Below, one piece after another: positions 36,786 through 49,034 of a stretch of 64,000 nucleotides of DNA (position 1 is the stretch's first letter; every line of letters begins with the position of its first letter). Position numbers and translations under genes: made by a program. The notes under the pieces are model-generated. The model saw only the letters and a list, made by a program, of their open reading frames with translations, was not told the DNA's origin and searched no databases. This DNA is from Epiperipatus broadwayi (Eukaryota; Onychophora; Udeonychophora; Euonychophora; Peripatidae): contig JAQFVV010000001.1 in assembly GCA_028023455.1 (NCBI GenBank), positions 21,118,901 to 21,182,900 on the forward strand. The letters run 5' to 3'.

Positions 36786-36900
36786 TAACACACTATGTTT
36801 TAATATGTAAATTAATACACTGTACAGGTTTACACACACCTGCATATATATAATGTAATATATTATAAGAGATTCGAAATCAGACTTTTACATGACACTC
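36786..36900 (+). repeat. Inverted-repeat spacer with extra family E start
   Basis: Contains AATACACTGTACAGGTTTAC and ACACACCTGCATATATA, then GAGATTCGAAATCAGACTTT and TACATGACACTC. The first part is the reverse of 37325-37372 and the second equals the first 35 nt of copy B. So the spacer is a truncated element start in direct orientation to copy B. Confidence 0.75.
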
Positions 36901-37372
36901 AAAGGTCTGCCCATCCCTTGCATATGTATATAAATGGATTATTCTCCAGTACATGAGGGGTCAGAATGACTAAATGGTCAACATAGATAGGATGACAATC
37001 TTGGCACTAATGTGGGCTTTGAACGTTCCATCATCAGATTTTCAATGAAAATTGATGGCTGAAAAGTTGTGAGTTGGAGTAATTTGAAGCCTGTCCATTA
37101 AAGTATGAAGATTGATTATCTTAATATAAAGCTGAACACTGATTGTATATATGTGTGGAGATAGTAATCTGGACCAATTGATGATTGCTGGTTTAGCATG
37201 ACATACTTATGTTGGTGATTATTTATCTTTTCAACGTGTGTATGATCAGATGGGACAGCAATATGAGATGGCATGGAGAGCTGAGGGTCATGTGAAAGTC
37301 TGAGTTCGAATCCCTTATATATTACACTATATATGTGCAGGTGTGTGTAAGCCTGTACAGTGTATTAATTTA
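36901..37372 (-). repeat. Family E, copy B' (right arm) with outer extension
   Basis: Mirror of copy B from AAAGGTCTGCCCATCCC to GTCTGAGTTCGAATCCC (37298-37314), followed by an extension to about 37372 that mirrors the spacer. On plus, GAGTTCGAATCCC equals a tRNA T-arm or RNA polymerase III box B, and TGGCATGGAGAG about 40 nt upstream could be a loose box A. That makes a tRNA-derived origin possible. The left arm lacks the exact box-B match (TTCTAACTC). Confidence 0.75.
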
Positions 37373-37553
37373 ATAAAAATGAATAATTTTACAATTGCAT
37401 AGAATTAATTATAAAAAACCAAGCAAGTATTATAATAAACAATTTGTGTCAATTAAAATAAACAATATATCACCTAAATATTAATTGTAAAATAAAAATT
37501 AAAATGAAATAATTATTTTGCTATTATAACTTATTGTGAAAAGAATTTGAAAA

Positions 37554-37682
37554 GAGTTTGTCAAGCGTTGTTAGTCGAGAGATCAGAGCAGCCGCCTTGC
37601 AAGCAAGCAGTTGATTGCAGACCGTTGTTGCAGTTTCGCCTCCCGGCTGATGCTATGACATTTATGGAAAAAAAGAGCTTTG
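37554..37682 (+). mobile_element. tRNA-derived SINE, copy 2
   Basis: The body 37561-37674 starts TCAAGCGTTGTTAGTCGAGA, has CCTTGCAAGCAAGCAGTTGA and a box-B-like GTTTCGCCTCC, then CCCGGCTGATGCTATGACAT and a seven-A tail. GAGTTTG before and GAGCTTTG after are an imperfect duplication. Same family as 1761-1871, but in plus orientation. It is about 190 bp from the family E inverted repeat. Confidence 0.8.
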
Positions 37683-38703
37683 TTTGATTAGACCAAATTT
37701 TTCAAGAATCTCTATGGATTGAATAGTTTATCTCAGAGTTTATATATTATACTTAAACAGAAATTATTGATTTTTTAAAAAATAATATCACTTTTTTTTT
37801 TAATAAAAGCCACTATTAAGGCAGTGTTTACCATTACAATAGTAAGTTTTTAGTATCTCTTTTTATACTTTTTGTTGATAGCAGTCTTTATTTTTGGCAA
37901 AATTTATTAATAGATTAGTGATTAAAATTATTCATGATATCTTTGCTAATTCATTTTAATAATAATGAGTCTGCGGATATTTTTTTTTTATTAGATATGA
38001 TTGTTCGATTTGGAGATTCACTACATAAGGTTTAGTTATTACGGGATATGAGATCTACAGTGTAAGTCTGAATCGGTTATTTTGCTGGTTAGCCTAAATT
38101 AAATCTTAAATAGATAATATTTTCAATAATACTTGCTCATAAATAAATTAAGCCATTTTAACTCTAGAAGAATAAAAAGTAATAAAAAAAGAAATAATAA
38201 AAAAGCAAAAGTTCATTTTATTTTAAAAACTTTTCTTTATCATCTATGAAATTCTAATCATCCTGGTTTGTTGCCTACAATAACCACAGAGATGTCTGAC
38301 TCACTTGGTTAAATTATTTCTATTTTTTTATTTCAAGTGATACATTTATGTCAGACAAAGGCATTGTCTCTAAAGTATCCACTCATAAACATATTATATT
38401 TAATAAATAATAAAAATATATTAAATTGTGTCCACTATACAGTGGAATCAATCTATATATGTCTTAGAAAGCATTCAGCTTATAAGTAAAATAAAAACAC
38501 TGTCAATAAGAAATTAAATTTAATTAACATATATTTTTGAATAATATTTCATGAGACAGTCTTGTAATCCTTGAAATAATAGCAAGTAAATGTGTTTAAC
38601 TGCAATGGGAAATATTTCTAATTTTGAAAAATGAAAAAAAAAAAATGTAATGAAATTTGTTTCAATAAAATTTCACATTTATTTATTCTAATATTTTAAT
38701 TAT

Positions 38704-38706
<3 letters not shown>

Positions 38707-38741
<35 letters not shown>
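38707..38741. repeat. (TA)n microsatellite
   Basis: TA array of about 17 units. Confidence 0.95.
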
Positions 38742-38742
<1 letters not shown>

Positions 38743-40625
38743 CAATGGTTGTACAACAACACTGGAAAAGAAAAAGAAGTGTATTTAATAAAAACTCAGT
38801 GATTATATATAAAATGACTAAAGGTTAAAAAAAATTAATTAATGCACATTATTAAAAACTATTAAGTATTATTTTGTAATATATGAAAAACAAAGGAATG
38901 ATAATAATACTGTAAAGGTAAAAAAATGCTTGATACATGAAAAAATCCTGTGTAGTCTTTTTTTTTTAAAGGGGGGATCTAAATCCATATCCTATTTAAT
39001 CTGCTTTTCAAACAACTTAATTAAACAACTTGTCCATTTTTATAAAAAAAATCTGAAGATGGATTTGAATGTAATATTAAAATTTGAGAATTGATAACAT
39101 TTTAGAAGTTATAATTAAAAAATTAAAATCAGCAGTGAAAGGGATGGGAAAAGACAAAGCTATTTTTTTCTCTTTTTTTTTTTTTTTGTTTATAGAAAAC
39201 ATGTTTTACTAAAATTTGTATCCTCAACATATTTTGGAGAGAGTAAAGAGAGTATTTTTAAAAAAAATATATTGTTGTAATGACACTGTAGTAATATTAT
39301 CCCTAGCTAATAATATATAGACATTGTATGTCAAATATGTCTTTGAACAACATCAAAGAAGTATAAATATACCAGAAACAAGCAACTAAGCATTTTTATT
39401 AATATCATTCTAATTCTAGGAGCCCAGCAGTTTATTCCATATTGCTTTAAATTAGAGTCCAGTTTACTATTGAAGCAGTATCACCAATTAAAAACTCTTT
39501 TCCCACCATAAGCCATATTTTAATGACTTTTTAAAGCATTTTTCAATATTCCAGTTATAACAGCCAGTATGATGAATTTGTTCAGAAGAAATATCTCTAC
39601 CATGTGTGGCTAGTTAATCAAAATTCACACTAGTCAAAACATGCCTGGAAATGCTGTCAGATCCAGATTAGTGCTGAAGTTTGAAATATCAGATTGTACA
39701 ATAGCTTTATAATGACATAAATAAAGAAATGGATAGTGCCATATAAATTATTCAAGACCTACATATAGTATAATTTATAGAACATCACCAATGCTGCTGT
39801 ATTTACTCTCTCTAACATCACCAGTGTTCAAGGAGATCATCACTGGAAAAACTAAGAAAGACAACAGTAAAATATTAAAAGAACAGTACTTTAAAAAATC
39901 ATGGTTAATGACTATTTTTCTATTTAATATGGTAAGATCTTATCATTATAAATACCTAAGGCTGTAATCTTGTACCATGGATTAAATTTTAAATACTTTT
40001 TATTACTATAATATTTTTGTGCATGTTTTATAATTGCGAATATATAAGCAACCATTTCATTTATCCATTATAGATAAATTGTTAATTTTTTTTATTAATC
40101 CATTTAGTTTGTATTTGTAACTCATTCTAAATATATGCTTTTTACACATAGATGTGAGAAATTATGCAATCCACTGGAGAACATGCTGAGATGGAAGTAA
40201 GAATTGATGATGATCGTTCCTTTAAAACTTTTCCAAAAGTAAGCTTACTTTTTAGGAGGTTTGGAACCTTTGAGGTTTTTTAATTAAAACTGAAAAATAA
40301 ATAAAATACTTTTAGGAGTACTTGAAGATTTAAATTATACATCATCATCATCACATTGGTTTATTTGAATTACAATTCATATTTGAATTTATTAACCATT
40401 CAATTTATTATTTATTTGGACCAAATTTTACAGTATACATCTTGAAGATCTCATTATATATGTGTGTGAGTATATCATTGATTGTATATAGTTGGTATCC
40501 AGGTTCAAACTATATGTCATTTAGCATAAATAAAAATACTGTACAAACCGTTACCATTACATAAGTGTTACCTATCTACTGTTATATACTGTTACATAAA
40601 ACCCATAGTGTGGAAATTTTACTAT

Positions 40626-40629
<4 letters not shown>

Positions 40630-40674
<45 letters not shown>
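40630..40674. repeat. (TA)n(TG)n compound microsatellite
   Basis: About 14 TA units run directly into about nine TG units. Confidence 0.95.
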
Positions 40675-40675
<1 letters not shown>

Positions 40676-42040
40676 TACAGATACTTTGCAAATGAATGCA
40701 CTGTTTACAACTTTTTTTTCCCACAAGGAGATATAGTTAAAAACAAAAATATTGCATGCTTAACATAAAAATATTAAACAGAGTAGTTAATAGTTTTACA
40801 CAGATTGGAGAATCACCAGCTATATCTTTAAATTGGCATTTCAAAATTGTGTTCATTTGCTGTAAAAGGCATTATTGTAGGGCTATATATTTATGTTATT
40901 ATATCAAATTAATTTTTTACAACATGAATATAAAGTTTACTATGCCTAATTTGTTGATTTTTGGTAAGAGATACACTGTTCAATGGTTTAATTAAAGGTT
41001 AATATGCCTTGACATCTGAATTATAATATATAAATATTTTAATAATTGAATATGTCTAATAGAAGAAGTTTTTTTTTCCTTTTGACAGTTTAAACTGAAA
41101 TTTTTAAGTGGGTGTAAATATTTTGAGCAAGAAACTGATGATTTCTAAACAATTTTTACTTTATTTATTAATATATTGTTGGTTACAAATGTAAAGTAAG
41201 TATACATGTTCATTAATGATTTGATGTGTATCTTTTAAAATTTAGTTTAATGATTTTATCATGCAAATGTTTTATTAATTATTTAGCAATAATCTGATTT
41301 TAATAATTTAGTTGCTATGTATCAAAAAATAAAAACATGTTTTGAACTGAGTTGCTTGCATGTGATAAGGCTCTATAAATATTTTTAAGTGAAATAAATA
41401 ATGTAAGAACAAATTTTGATTTTTGCCTTTCTTCTACTAATACTGATATTGTTGAGGTCATCAGAAAAGGTTATTTTCCAATACTGATTCAGGGTATCAA
41501 TGATCTGAGTAGATAGTGTTTTTTATGTTGTTATTATAAGCTATTAATAGATATGCTGCTTTCATTGTTTACTAAGTTATCAGAATTGAAGCTAATATGA
41601 ATTTATTTTTAGGCATTACAAATTAAATCCCTTACAAAGTATAGTTTATTTAATGAAATGTAATAGTCTAAATAGTTGCAGAAATGAGTTTGCTATTAAC
41701 TGACAGAAGGCCCTTTGATTCCTCTTAGATGCCTTAAAGAAACCAAGCAGGGCAAATTCCTAATGTCCACTCCATACATTCTTGTCATTGCAGCTGTTAT
41801 TGCTTTGTGATTATTCATATAGCATATGAACATGGATGGGCTGCTCACCAACATGAATTAGCTAGTGTGGTGAGTTTATTGGCTTTTTACCTCTGAGTTT
41901 AATATCAAGAAACACCATGGTCTTTCGGCTCAGTTGCCTGATAAGGCAGAATACAATTATGACAGACAAAAATAAATCATGGCCCTTATTTCCAAAAGGC
42001 TCTAAATTCACCAACCAAGGCAAGCGGTTGGTGGCCGAAG

Positions 42041-42808
42041 GTGGAGGGTGCTAAGAATAGCCTGATTGCTGACCCAGACTGCCATTTGATGATGACTTTT
42101 TATTTAGGTACTTACAACTGCAGATCACTTTCAAGTGAAGGAAGATTTCAAGCATTAGAAGAAGAACTGTCTTATATTAAATGGGACATTATTGGACTTT
42201 GTGATGTTAGAAGAAAAGGTGAAGAGACAATTGATTTTAAAAGTGGACATGTACTCTATTATAAAAGCACAGATATTGGAAATATAAGTGGAGTAGGATT
42301 CAGTATAAATAAAAAGTGGAAGAACAACATTGTGGAGATTGATGGTGTATCAGACAGAGTGGCAAGACTAGTTATACAACTTAATAGCAGATACCAAATG
42401 GAGATAATTCAGGTTTATGCTCCAACAAGTGCTCATAGTGTTGAAGTAATAGAAGATTTTTATATGGATGTAAAAAAGGCTTTCAATCAGAATAAACAAC
42501 ATTTTAAAATTGTTATGGGAGACTTCAATGCTAGAATTGGTAAACAAATGAAAGATGAAAGTGGTGTAGGTAATTTTGGTTATGGTAATAGAAATGAGAG
42601 AGGACATAGACTAGTGGAGTTTGCTGAAAAAGAAGAACTTTATATTAGGAATTCTTTTTTTTCTTTTGAGAAAAATGTTAAAAAGAAATGGACATGGAAG
42701 CATCCCAATAAAGGTACAGCAGAATTGGATTATATTTTGACTAACAGAAAATTCATATTTCAAGATTGTAATGTTCTTAATAAATTTAACACAGAAAGTG
42801 ATCATTGA
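42041..42808 (+). pseudogene. RTE APE-type endonuclease, 255 codons open
   Basis: This is the endonuclease domain that nicks target DNA for retrotransposition. Motifs in order: YNCRSLSSEGR (metal-site Asn), WDIIGLCDVRRKGEE (where the family has Glu, here Asp), IIQVYAPTSAH, IVMGDFNARIG (catalytic Asp and Asn), WTWKHPNKGTAELDYILTNR (the late Asp region), and the closing SDH (catalytic Asp-His). TGA follows SDH immediately, so the frame ends exactly where the RT linker should begin. The M at 42041 may not be the native start, since the leader is open only briefly upstream and another Met (MMTFYLGTYN) is nearer the domain. The E-to-D change is an exact-motif loss that copy 2 does not share. Confidence 0.85.
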
Positions 42809-43378
42809 TTATTAAGAAAAATAATTTTTACAGTTGATATTCCTAATCTTCAGAAACATTCTAATGAATTTAAATTAGAACTCACAAATCGGTTTCAAGT
42901 ATTAGTAGATTTTGAACATGATTCAGGTTTGAATAAAATTTAATAGGAAAATAAGTGATACCCTTTTAAAAAGTGCAACAAAGATAGCTGGTAGAAAAAG
43001 GCTGCACTTGACCAATAAAATTTCTACTGAGACTAGAGAATTTATGAAGAAAAGAAGTAATATGAAGATATACAAAAATGATGCATTAAAAAGGATTTAA
43101 TATCTTGAATTTTGTAAAATGATATGGAAAAGAGTTGAAAGTGATATAAGAAAGTATAATTGTGAACTGGCAAGGAAAACTGTAAAAAAAAATAAAAGTC
43201 TCAAGAATGTAAAACAACCATTTTGGTATTGGTAAGAAATTTATATTTGCAATAAGAAAAAAAAGATGAAATTATTACTAAAAAAAGAGATGACATTATG
43301 AAATGAGTAGAAGACTTTTATCAAGAATTATATAGTAATAAAGAACAAGTATCTCCTATTTCTATTACATCTTCCAAA

Positions 43379-44394
43379 TTGCCCAGAATTTCAAATGAAG
43401 AAGTAAAACATGCAAATAAATGTATGAAGAAAGGAAAGGCTCCAAGTAATGATGGAATTATAATTGATATATTAAAAGAAGCAGGTGAAGAAATAAAAAA
43501 TTTTTTACCAAAGTTATATACCAAATGTCTAAATGATAAAGATGTACCAGATGATTGGAAGAATGCAGTAATAATATTAATATTTAAAAAATGTGATAAA
43601 GAAGATATTAGAAATTACAGACCAATCCGCCTTTTATCAGTTTTATCCAAAACGTTTACCAAGATAATTACACTCATCTACAGAGAACATTGGATTTCCA
43701 TGAACCAAGAGAACAATCTGGATTTAAAAATGATTTTAGTACAGTAGATTATTTCCTGGTATTGAGAGAAGTTATAGAAAGAACAAATGAATATGAGTTG
43801 CCATTATGTTTTGGATTTGTAGATTATGAAATGCATTTGATTCTATAAACATTTCTTCAGTGATTAAAGCATTGGATCATCAAGGTAAAAATCCAGGATA
43901 TTGTTATATTTTAAAGAATATTTATAAAATGCAACAGCAACAAATAGATTACATAATGATACTGAGAAAGTCAATATTGAGAATGGTGTAAGACAGGATG
44001 ACTCCATATCTCCAAAACTTTTTACAACAGTGCTGCAAGAAGTATTTTGTGGATTAAAATGGAAGGTAAAGGAGTGAAAGTAAATGGAGATTATTTAAGT
44101 CATTTCAATTTTGCAGATGATGTAGTTGTTTTTGCAAATAATGCTTCATAGCTGCAGGAAATGTTGCAGAAGTTATCAGATGAAAGTAGGAAAGTAGAAC
44201 TAAAGATAAATGTTAAAAAGATGAAAGTAATGTTTAATCGATTTGCTCAAAATATGAAAACAAATATTGATTATGATGAATTAGAAGAAGTTAACAGTTA
44301 CAAATACCTTGGTCAGATTATTAATGCAGATGGAAACATAATGGATGAAGTTAATCATAGAATTAAACTTGTTTGGAGTGCTTATGGTAAATAA
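43379..44394 (+). pseudogene. RTE reverse transcriptase, broken into two open pieces
   Basis: 43379-43747 holds the RT fingers and palm start: KKGKAPSNDGIIIDILKEAG (family: KxGKAPGxDGI), VIILIFKKCDKEDIRNYRPI and LLSVLSKTFTKII. Frame breaks follow. FADDVVVF at 44110-44133 is motif C with its Asp pair intact, just before a TAG in that frame. 44161-44394 carries LKINVKKMKVMF and VNSYKYLGQIINADGNI, the post-motif-C KTK and YLG blocks. Downstream, LPVLTHGSKTW and RLQTTQRSMERCMLGV are readable to about 44560. With repaired frames it would be a canonical RTE RT; as it stands it is dead. Confidence 0.85.
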
Positions 44395-44815
44395 CTTGAT
44401 ACTAAAAGGAAATATGCCTATGAGTTTGAAAAGGAAGGTTTTTAACAAATGTGTTTTACCAGTTCTTACTCATGGATCTAAGACTTGGATACTTAATTGA
44501 AGAGCAATACAGAGACTCCAGACCACTCAAAGAAGTATGGAGAGATGTATGTTGGGAGTAACAAGAAGAGATCAAAAATGCAATGTATGGATAAGAGAAC
44601 AAAGAGGTATTGTTGACCTCATTGAAAAAAGTAAAATATTAAAGTAGAGTTGGGCTGGACATATTTCTAGAAGAGATGATAACAGATGGACAATTGAAAT
44701 CCTAAACTGAATTCCAAGAGATTGTAAAAGACCCAGAAAGAGATCACATGTGAGATGGATGGATGAAATAAAAAAGTGTGCAAGGGTGATGTGAAGAATA
44801 GAAGCTAAAGATCGG

Positions 44816-45018
44816 AGAAGATGGAAACTTGGAGAGACTTTCATCCGGAAGTTGATTGATAATGTTTGATGATGACAGTCTAAATGTGTTTGTCACTTTT
44901 GAAATAGTCAGAGAAGATGGATTAAACTTGGAGAGACCTTCATCTGTCAGTCGATTGATAATGTTTGCTGATGATAATGATGACAGTCTAAATGTGTTTG
45001 TCACTTTTGAAATAGTCT
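44816..45018 (+). repeat. Tandem duplication in the RTE 3' tail
   Basis: Two units of about 100 bp each run from GAAGATGG...CTTGGAGAGAC through TTGATTGATAATGTTTG and GATGACAGTCTAAATGTGTT to CACTTTTGAAATAGTC. The second unit carries an extra GATGATAATGATGA run. RTE elements typically end in short tandem repeats; here a whole 3' segment is doubled. Confidence 0.8.
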
Positions 45019-45039
45019 AGAAATTCTTGAAAAGTGATA

Positions 45040-45610
45040 CCTTTTAATCTGTATCATTTTTTTTCTTCACCATTTCTAAGTCTGCAAAAAAAATATATTT
45101 GAGTAAATAAAAAGAAGTCACATAAAGCAAAGTCAGGTAAATATGGCTGATATGTAAACTGAATCATGCTGAATCTAATTAAAAATTGTTTCACACTGAA
45201 GACTTTGTGTACTAGCACATTATAGTAGCAAAACTTGCACTCCCCATTAAACTAAAAATAGGGACATTTTATTTTATTGCATGCAAACTCTTCAGAACTT
45301 GTACATTTTAAATACCTAGTTATTATGAATAAATTCTGAGTGAACAATTCCATATGTATCCAAAAAGTCAGCTTCATCTGGACTTGCCACACTTTTTAGG
45401 AGTTGATGAATTTGACACTAATTAAACCACTCACAAACTTGTGTTCTTTCCAGAACAGCTTGCTTGTAACTGATTCAAGCATTATACTGTTTTCCTTGCT
45501 GTTTCCCTAATAGAAAACGAGATTTCATGTTCTAACTTTTTAGCCATTTCAAAAATCAACAAATAAGTGAGATGCATTTACCAAACTATTTATTATATCA
45601 CAATATGACT
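45040..45610 (-). pseudogene. Mariner-like transposase fossil
   Basis: On minus, broken frames give SYKQAVLERTQVCEWFN, the helix-turn-helix end of mariner transposases (AxxRTxVxEWxxRF), and later VFSVKQFLIRF followed by QPYLPDFALCDFFLF. The latter is the hallmark PPYSPDLAPCDFFLF segment that contains the third catalytic Asp. The stretch between them is short compared with a normal transposase of about 340 residues, so the middle, including the first two catalytic Asp, seems deleted. No terminal inverted repeats were recognised. It abuts the 3' end of RTE copy 1. Confidence 0.7.
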
Positions 45611-45614
45611 TATC

Positions 45615-46090
45615 TTGATGATGATAGTTGCAAGCTGGTAGGGGATCTTCTCAAGAGGCATTTAACAGCAAAAGCATGTACTATAATGTGGACACTTTCA
45701 AAAGAACAATTCCAGTTATTTTTGAATACCCCCTTATAATATTTTTATATAATAACAATCTATTAATTACTTATTTCAAATTTTCATTTAAGCATTTATC
45801 TTTACTAGAGAAACCTAAGACTACTTTTGAATCTTACTTAGGTTTGTCTTAATTGATTACAGCCATTTTTATGTCTTCACTATTTGAAGAAATTTCTATT
45901 TAGATATGATTTTCAGAATTATCATCAAAATCTAATATTTTCATACTGAGATTAATGGGAGTTTAATCTATAGTACTTTGCTTTATTACCTACTGATTAT
46001 ATTTATCTCTGTGAGTTCCTTTTTTCTGATTGTTCATCATTTTTATTTCTATTATTTTACTCTTATATTTAAATACAAGTATATTCAACA
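45615..46090. other. AT-rich sequence, nothing recognised
   Basis: The frame at 45628-45852 (plus, 74 codons) shows no family motif. It may include remains of the mariner flank. Confidence 0.4.
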
Positions 46091-46094
46091 AATG

Positions 46095-46365
46095 TTTTGA
46101 GCATTCCTTAATCAGATTTTCAATAATATGAATGGCTAAAAAGTTGAAAGGTGGGGAAGAGTGAAACCTGTCCTTTAAAGTTGGAAGAGTTGCTATGTTA
46201 ATATAAACTGAGTACTGATTATATGTGTGTGTGGGAAATAGGGATGATCTGGACCAACTGATAAGTACTGGCTCAGCACAAAATATGTATACTGGAGTTT
46301 TTTTTTCACATGTACATAGAGTGAATAACTAAAGGGAACTTGAAAATCTGTCTTCAAATCCTCTT
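46095..46365 (-). repeat. Family E, copy C (partial)
   Basis: In the orientation of the right arm at 36.9-37.3 kb it carries AATCAGATTTTCAATAATAT, GAGTACTGATTATATGTGTG, GATCTGGACCAACTGATAAG and CTTCAAATCCTC at the end, the last a degenerate box-B-like end. It lacks the GAGGGATGGG end of the family. Confidence 0.65.
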
Positions 46366-46477
46366 AAATTACTTTACTCTTATTAAATGTTTTTAAATCA
46401 GTTTGTCAAGATTTGTTTCCATCAATATATTTCAACAATTAAATGATATCATCACTTTTATATATATATATATATAT

Positions 46478-48656
46478 TGAAACAGAAATACGGTTTCATG
46501 TGTGTGTGTATTCTAAGAGCTATTTTACCTGCCCACCTAAAAAAACTGCAGATATATAAAAAAAGAAGTTGATCTTATATTTTTTTTTAAAAAAAAATTA
46601 AGAAAAAAGTTTATAAATTTAAAAGAAAATCATTATTGTCTATAATTGAGGATAAAAGATAAACCTTCATTATTGATTTTATAATTTTAGATTATGATAT
46701 AAATACATCACTCATATTTATTTAAAGCTGGCATTTTTTTAAATATTACATTTTTTAATTTTTTGAAATAATGTTGTTGTACAAAGTATAATAATCACTT
46801 GAGGCAGTCTTATCAAATTGAAAAACATGGCTTAATCCTTATGATTCTTTATCTGTCCTGCAAAAAGTAGTGTCCAATCCTTAAGAAAAGAAAAGCCCTC
46901 AGGCTTAAATGAAAGCTGTGTAACAAATCAGATACAGTGGGCAGTGCTGCTTAATCAATCCAGAGATCAGAGTATAAATAGTTGAATTTGAAGTTCAGAG
47001 GAGAAGATTTAAATATTTTATTTTAGATTTCAAAGAAGTAACAAAAGTAAGAAAAGTGAAGAGTTAAAAAGTTAAATTTTATCTAAGTGTTACTTAACTG
47101 TTTAGTTGACAGCTGATTTTCATCACCTTGGAATATAATATTTACAGCCACTGTTAATGATGAAAAAGGAAAATCTTAATAAGGAAATCATAACAATGGA
47201 AGGCTAATTGGTAACAGCTTCATGCAAAGCCATGGTTCTCCAAGATTTTCATGGGTGAACATCATGTAAAGTAAATAATGCCGTTCAGCTTAAATACAAT
47301 GACCCCCTTTTTGAATACAGTAGCATCCTGAAATGAAGGAACAAACTGGATAAAATAAAGGTAACAATTTCATAAAATATTCAATACTTATATGTGTTTA
47401 TAAAAGACAAACAAAACATCTTTCTTAAAAAAACAATTAAATTATGAATAAATATAGATATGTGAAAATACATTTTATTAGTGATAAATTATAAATACTA
47501 AAAATATCTACAATCAAAAGGCATTTTATATAATATTTATATGTGTTTATAAAAGACAAAACAAAATGTCTTTCTTAAAGAAAATTATGAATAAATGTAG
47601 CTATGTGAAAATATGTTTTATGAATGATAAATTATAAATGAAACTGCTGATCAACTTATATGTAGAAACATACATCTGTGGCAGACAAAACATCAATGTT
47701 TATGCTATATATTAGAATAACTAAATAATGAATTACAAATGCTCACATGCATATTGATTGTATATGAAGAAAATAATGAAACTTATGCACATAAATGCAC
47801 TTTTATACTTCTCTGGATTATGAATAGTCCACAAACATGAAATTGCTTACATTACCAGTTCACCTACCCATGATAAATTTAAAAAAAATGAAGTACTATA
47901 TGAATTACAAATGCTGACATGCATATTGATTGTATATGACTAAAATAATGAAACTTATATGCACAAATGACTGAATTATAGAAGCTTCACAAATCTGGAA
48001 TTACTCATCTTACCTATTTACCTACCTAAAAAGGATATACAGATATGGAATGAATAGTTAAAAATATTCATGCAGTATTGGTAGACATCTACTTGATAAA
48101 AGACCCTTTGAATTCTTTACCCAAGATAAGTTAAAATGAGCCTTCATTTGAAATGAAGGATGAACTTTATTAGAAGGACTTGCAAATGAACTATTGATCA
48201 ATAAAGTGCTTCTAACCTTTTCATAAATGAACTGAAAATGAATCATCACATGGATATGAAGGAACTTTGTTAAAAGGACTTGCAAATTAATTGTTGTTAA
48301 ATAAAATTGTTGTTACTTAAAATTAATTTTAGTTATCCAGTTGTATCACTTATCATTCATTGCATTTGGTCACAAGAACTTCATGCCTCCTGAGCTATGT
48401 CTGGCATAATTAGACCTAGGTAAGTCATATTGTAGTGAGATGGAACTCTAGTGGTGCTGTTTGAAAAACCAAACACAGAAATGTTCAGATTCTTCCAGTC
48501 TCTATGGTGCTACATCCATTTATGAGCAGGAAATATTATTGTAGGAGGGATAACATCTGCATTGAAGAATGCAAATCGATAGTTACTTCCTGCAACATGC
48601 TCATCGGGAAATTTTTACAACTGAGGTAATAAAGGGTTTATTTGAGTTTGGTTACA
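46478..48656 (+). repeat. Left LTR, 2.18 kb
   Basis: Bounds are set by loss of similarity to the right copy on both sides. A sample of about 120 nt (47100 against 51900 region) shows seven mismatches, so the two copies have diverged for some time. It contains the small palindrome CCTTCATTTGAAATGAAGG near 48140-48158. Its frame at 48058-48285 (minus) recurs in the right copy only because the DNA is duplicated. Confidence 0.75.
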
Positions 48657-48937
48657 TTTATTGCCCTACTGTGAGGCCTTATCTAGCTAGCCTATCCATA
48701 GGCATAAAACAGCTAGAAATGAGTAATAAGTAAAAGAGAAGAAATGGAAAAGGCATAAGCAAATCATGATTCTGTGATGTGAATAGTGCATATGATGCAG
48801 TGATGTGATTTGTTCAAAAAGGGTAGAAAAAGAAAAAGAACATAAAAATGAAAGGCATATATGGTAGATAAAGAATAAAACAGGAATGTCAAAGAAGATG
48901 GAGTTAAGTCATAGTGTTGATGAAGAGAGAAGCTTAT

Positions 48938-49029
<92 letters not shown>

Positions 49030-49034
49030 AAATA
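48657..49034 (+). other. Leader between left LTR and gag, with (TA)n
   Basis: It follows the left LTR directly with TTTATTGCCCTACTGTGAGG. I do not recognise a tRNA-complementary primer-binding site there. A (TA)n array of about 42 units occupies 48942-49026. Confidence 0.5.
48942..49026. repeat. (TA)n microsatellite inside the LTR element
   Basis: About 42 TA units directly upstream of the gag start. Confidence 0.95.

Larger units (their letters stand above)
37690..41670. other. AT-rich sequence, nothing recognised
   Basis: Includes a (TA)n tract at 38707-38741, T/A runs at 39175-39187 and a TA-then-TG microsatellite at 40630-40674. A patch at 39430-39860 is less AT-rich but gave no recognisable frame or repeat. 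The frame at 40756-40995 (plus, 79 codons) shows no motif. Confidence 0.45.
41676..45018 (+). mobile_element. RTE-like LINE, copy 1 (best preserved)
   Basis: A 3.3-kb element: leader 41676-42040, endonuclease 42041-42808, RT region 42840-44150, RT thumb and C-terminus to about 44870, then a tandemly duplicated tail. Limits come from where similarity to the copy at 21735-25480 begins (TTGCAGAAATGAG against CTGCAGAGAGAAG) and ends. The family encodes the endonuclease-RT protein often annotated in invertebrates as craniofacial development protein 2-like. A stop right after the endonuclease SDH motif and several frameshifts in the RT make it inactive. No clear target-site duplication was found. 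Confidence 0.88.

Noticed and set aside
38240-38360. A small-GTPase-like phrase (VVIVGNK) on minus
   Set aside because: It stands alone in a few codons with stops on both sides; consistent with chance.
44912-45018. Target-site duplication of RTE copy 1 with TTTGTCACTTTTGAAATAGT
   Set aside because: The repeated block is part of a longer tandem duplication of the RTE tail rather than a flank.
48058-48285. A conserved small gene, because the same frame recurs at 53382-53609
   Set aside because: Both lie in the duplicated LTRs; the similarity is explained by DNA duplication, and the frame has no motif.
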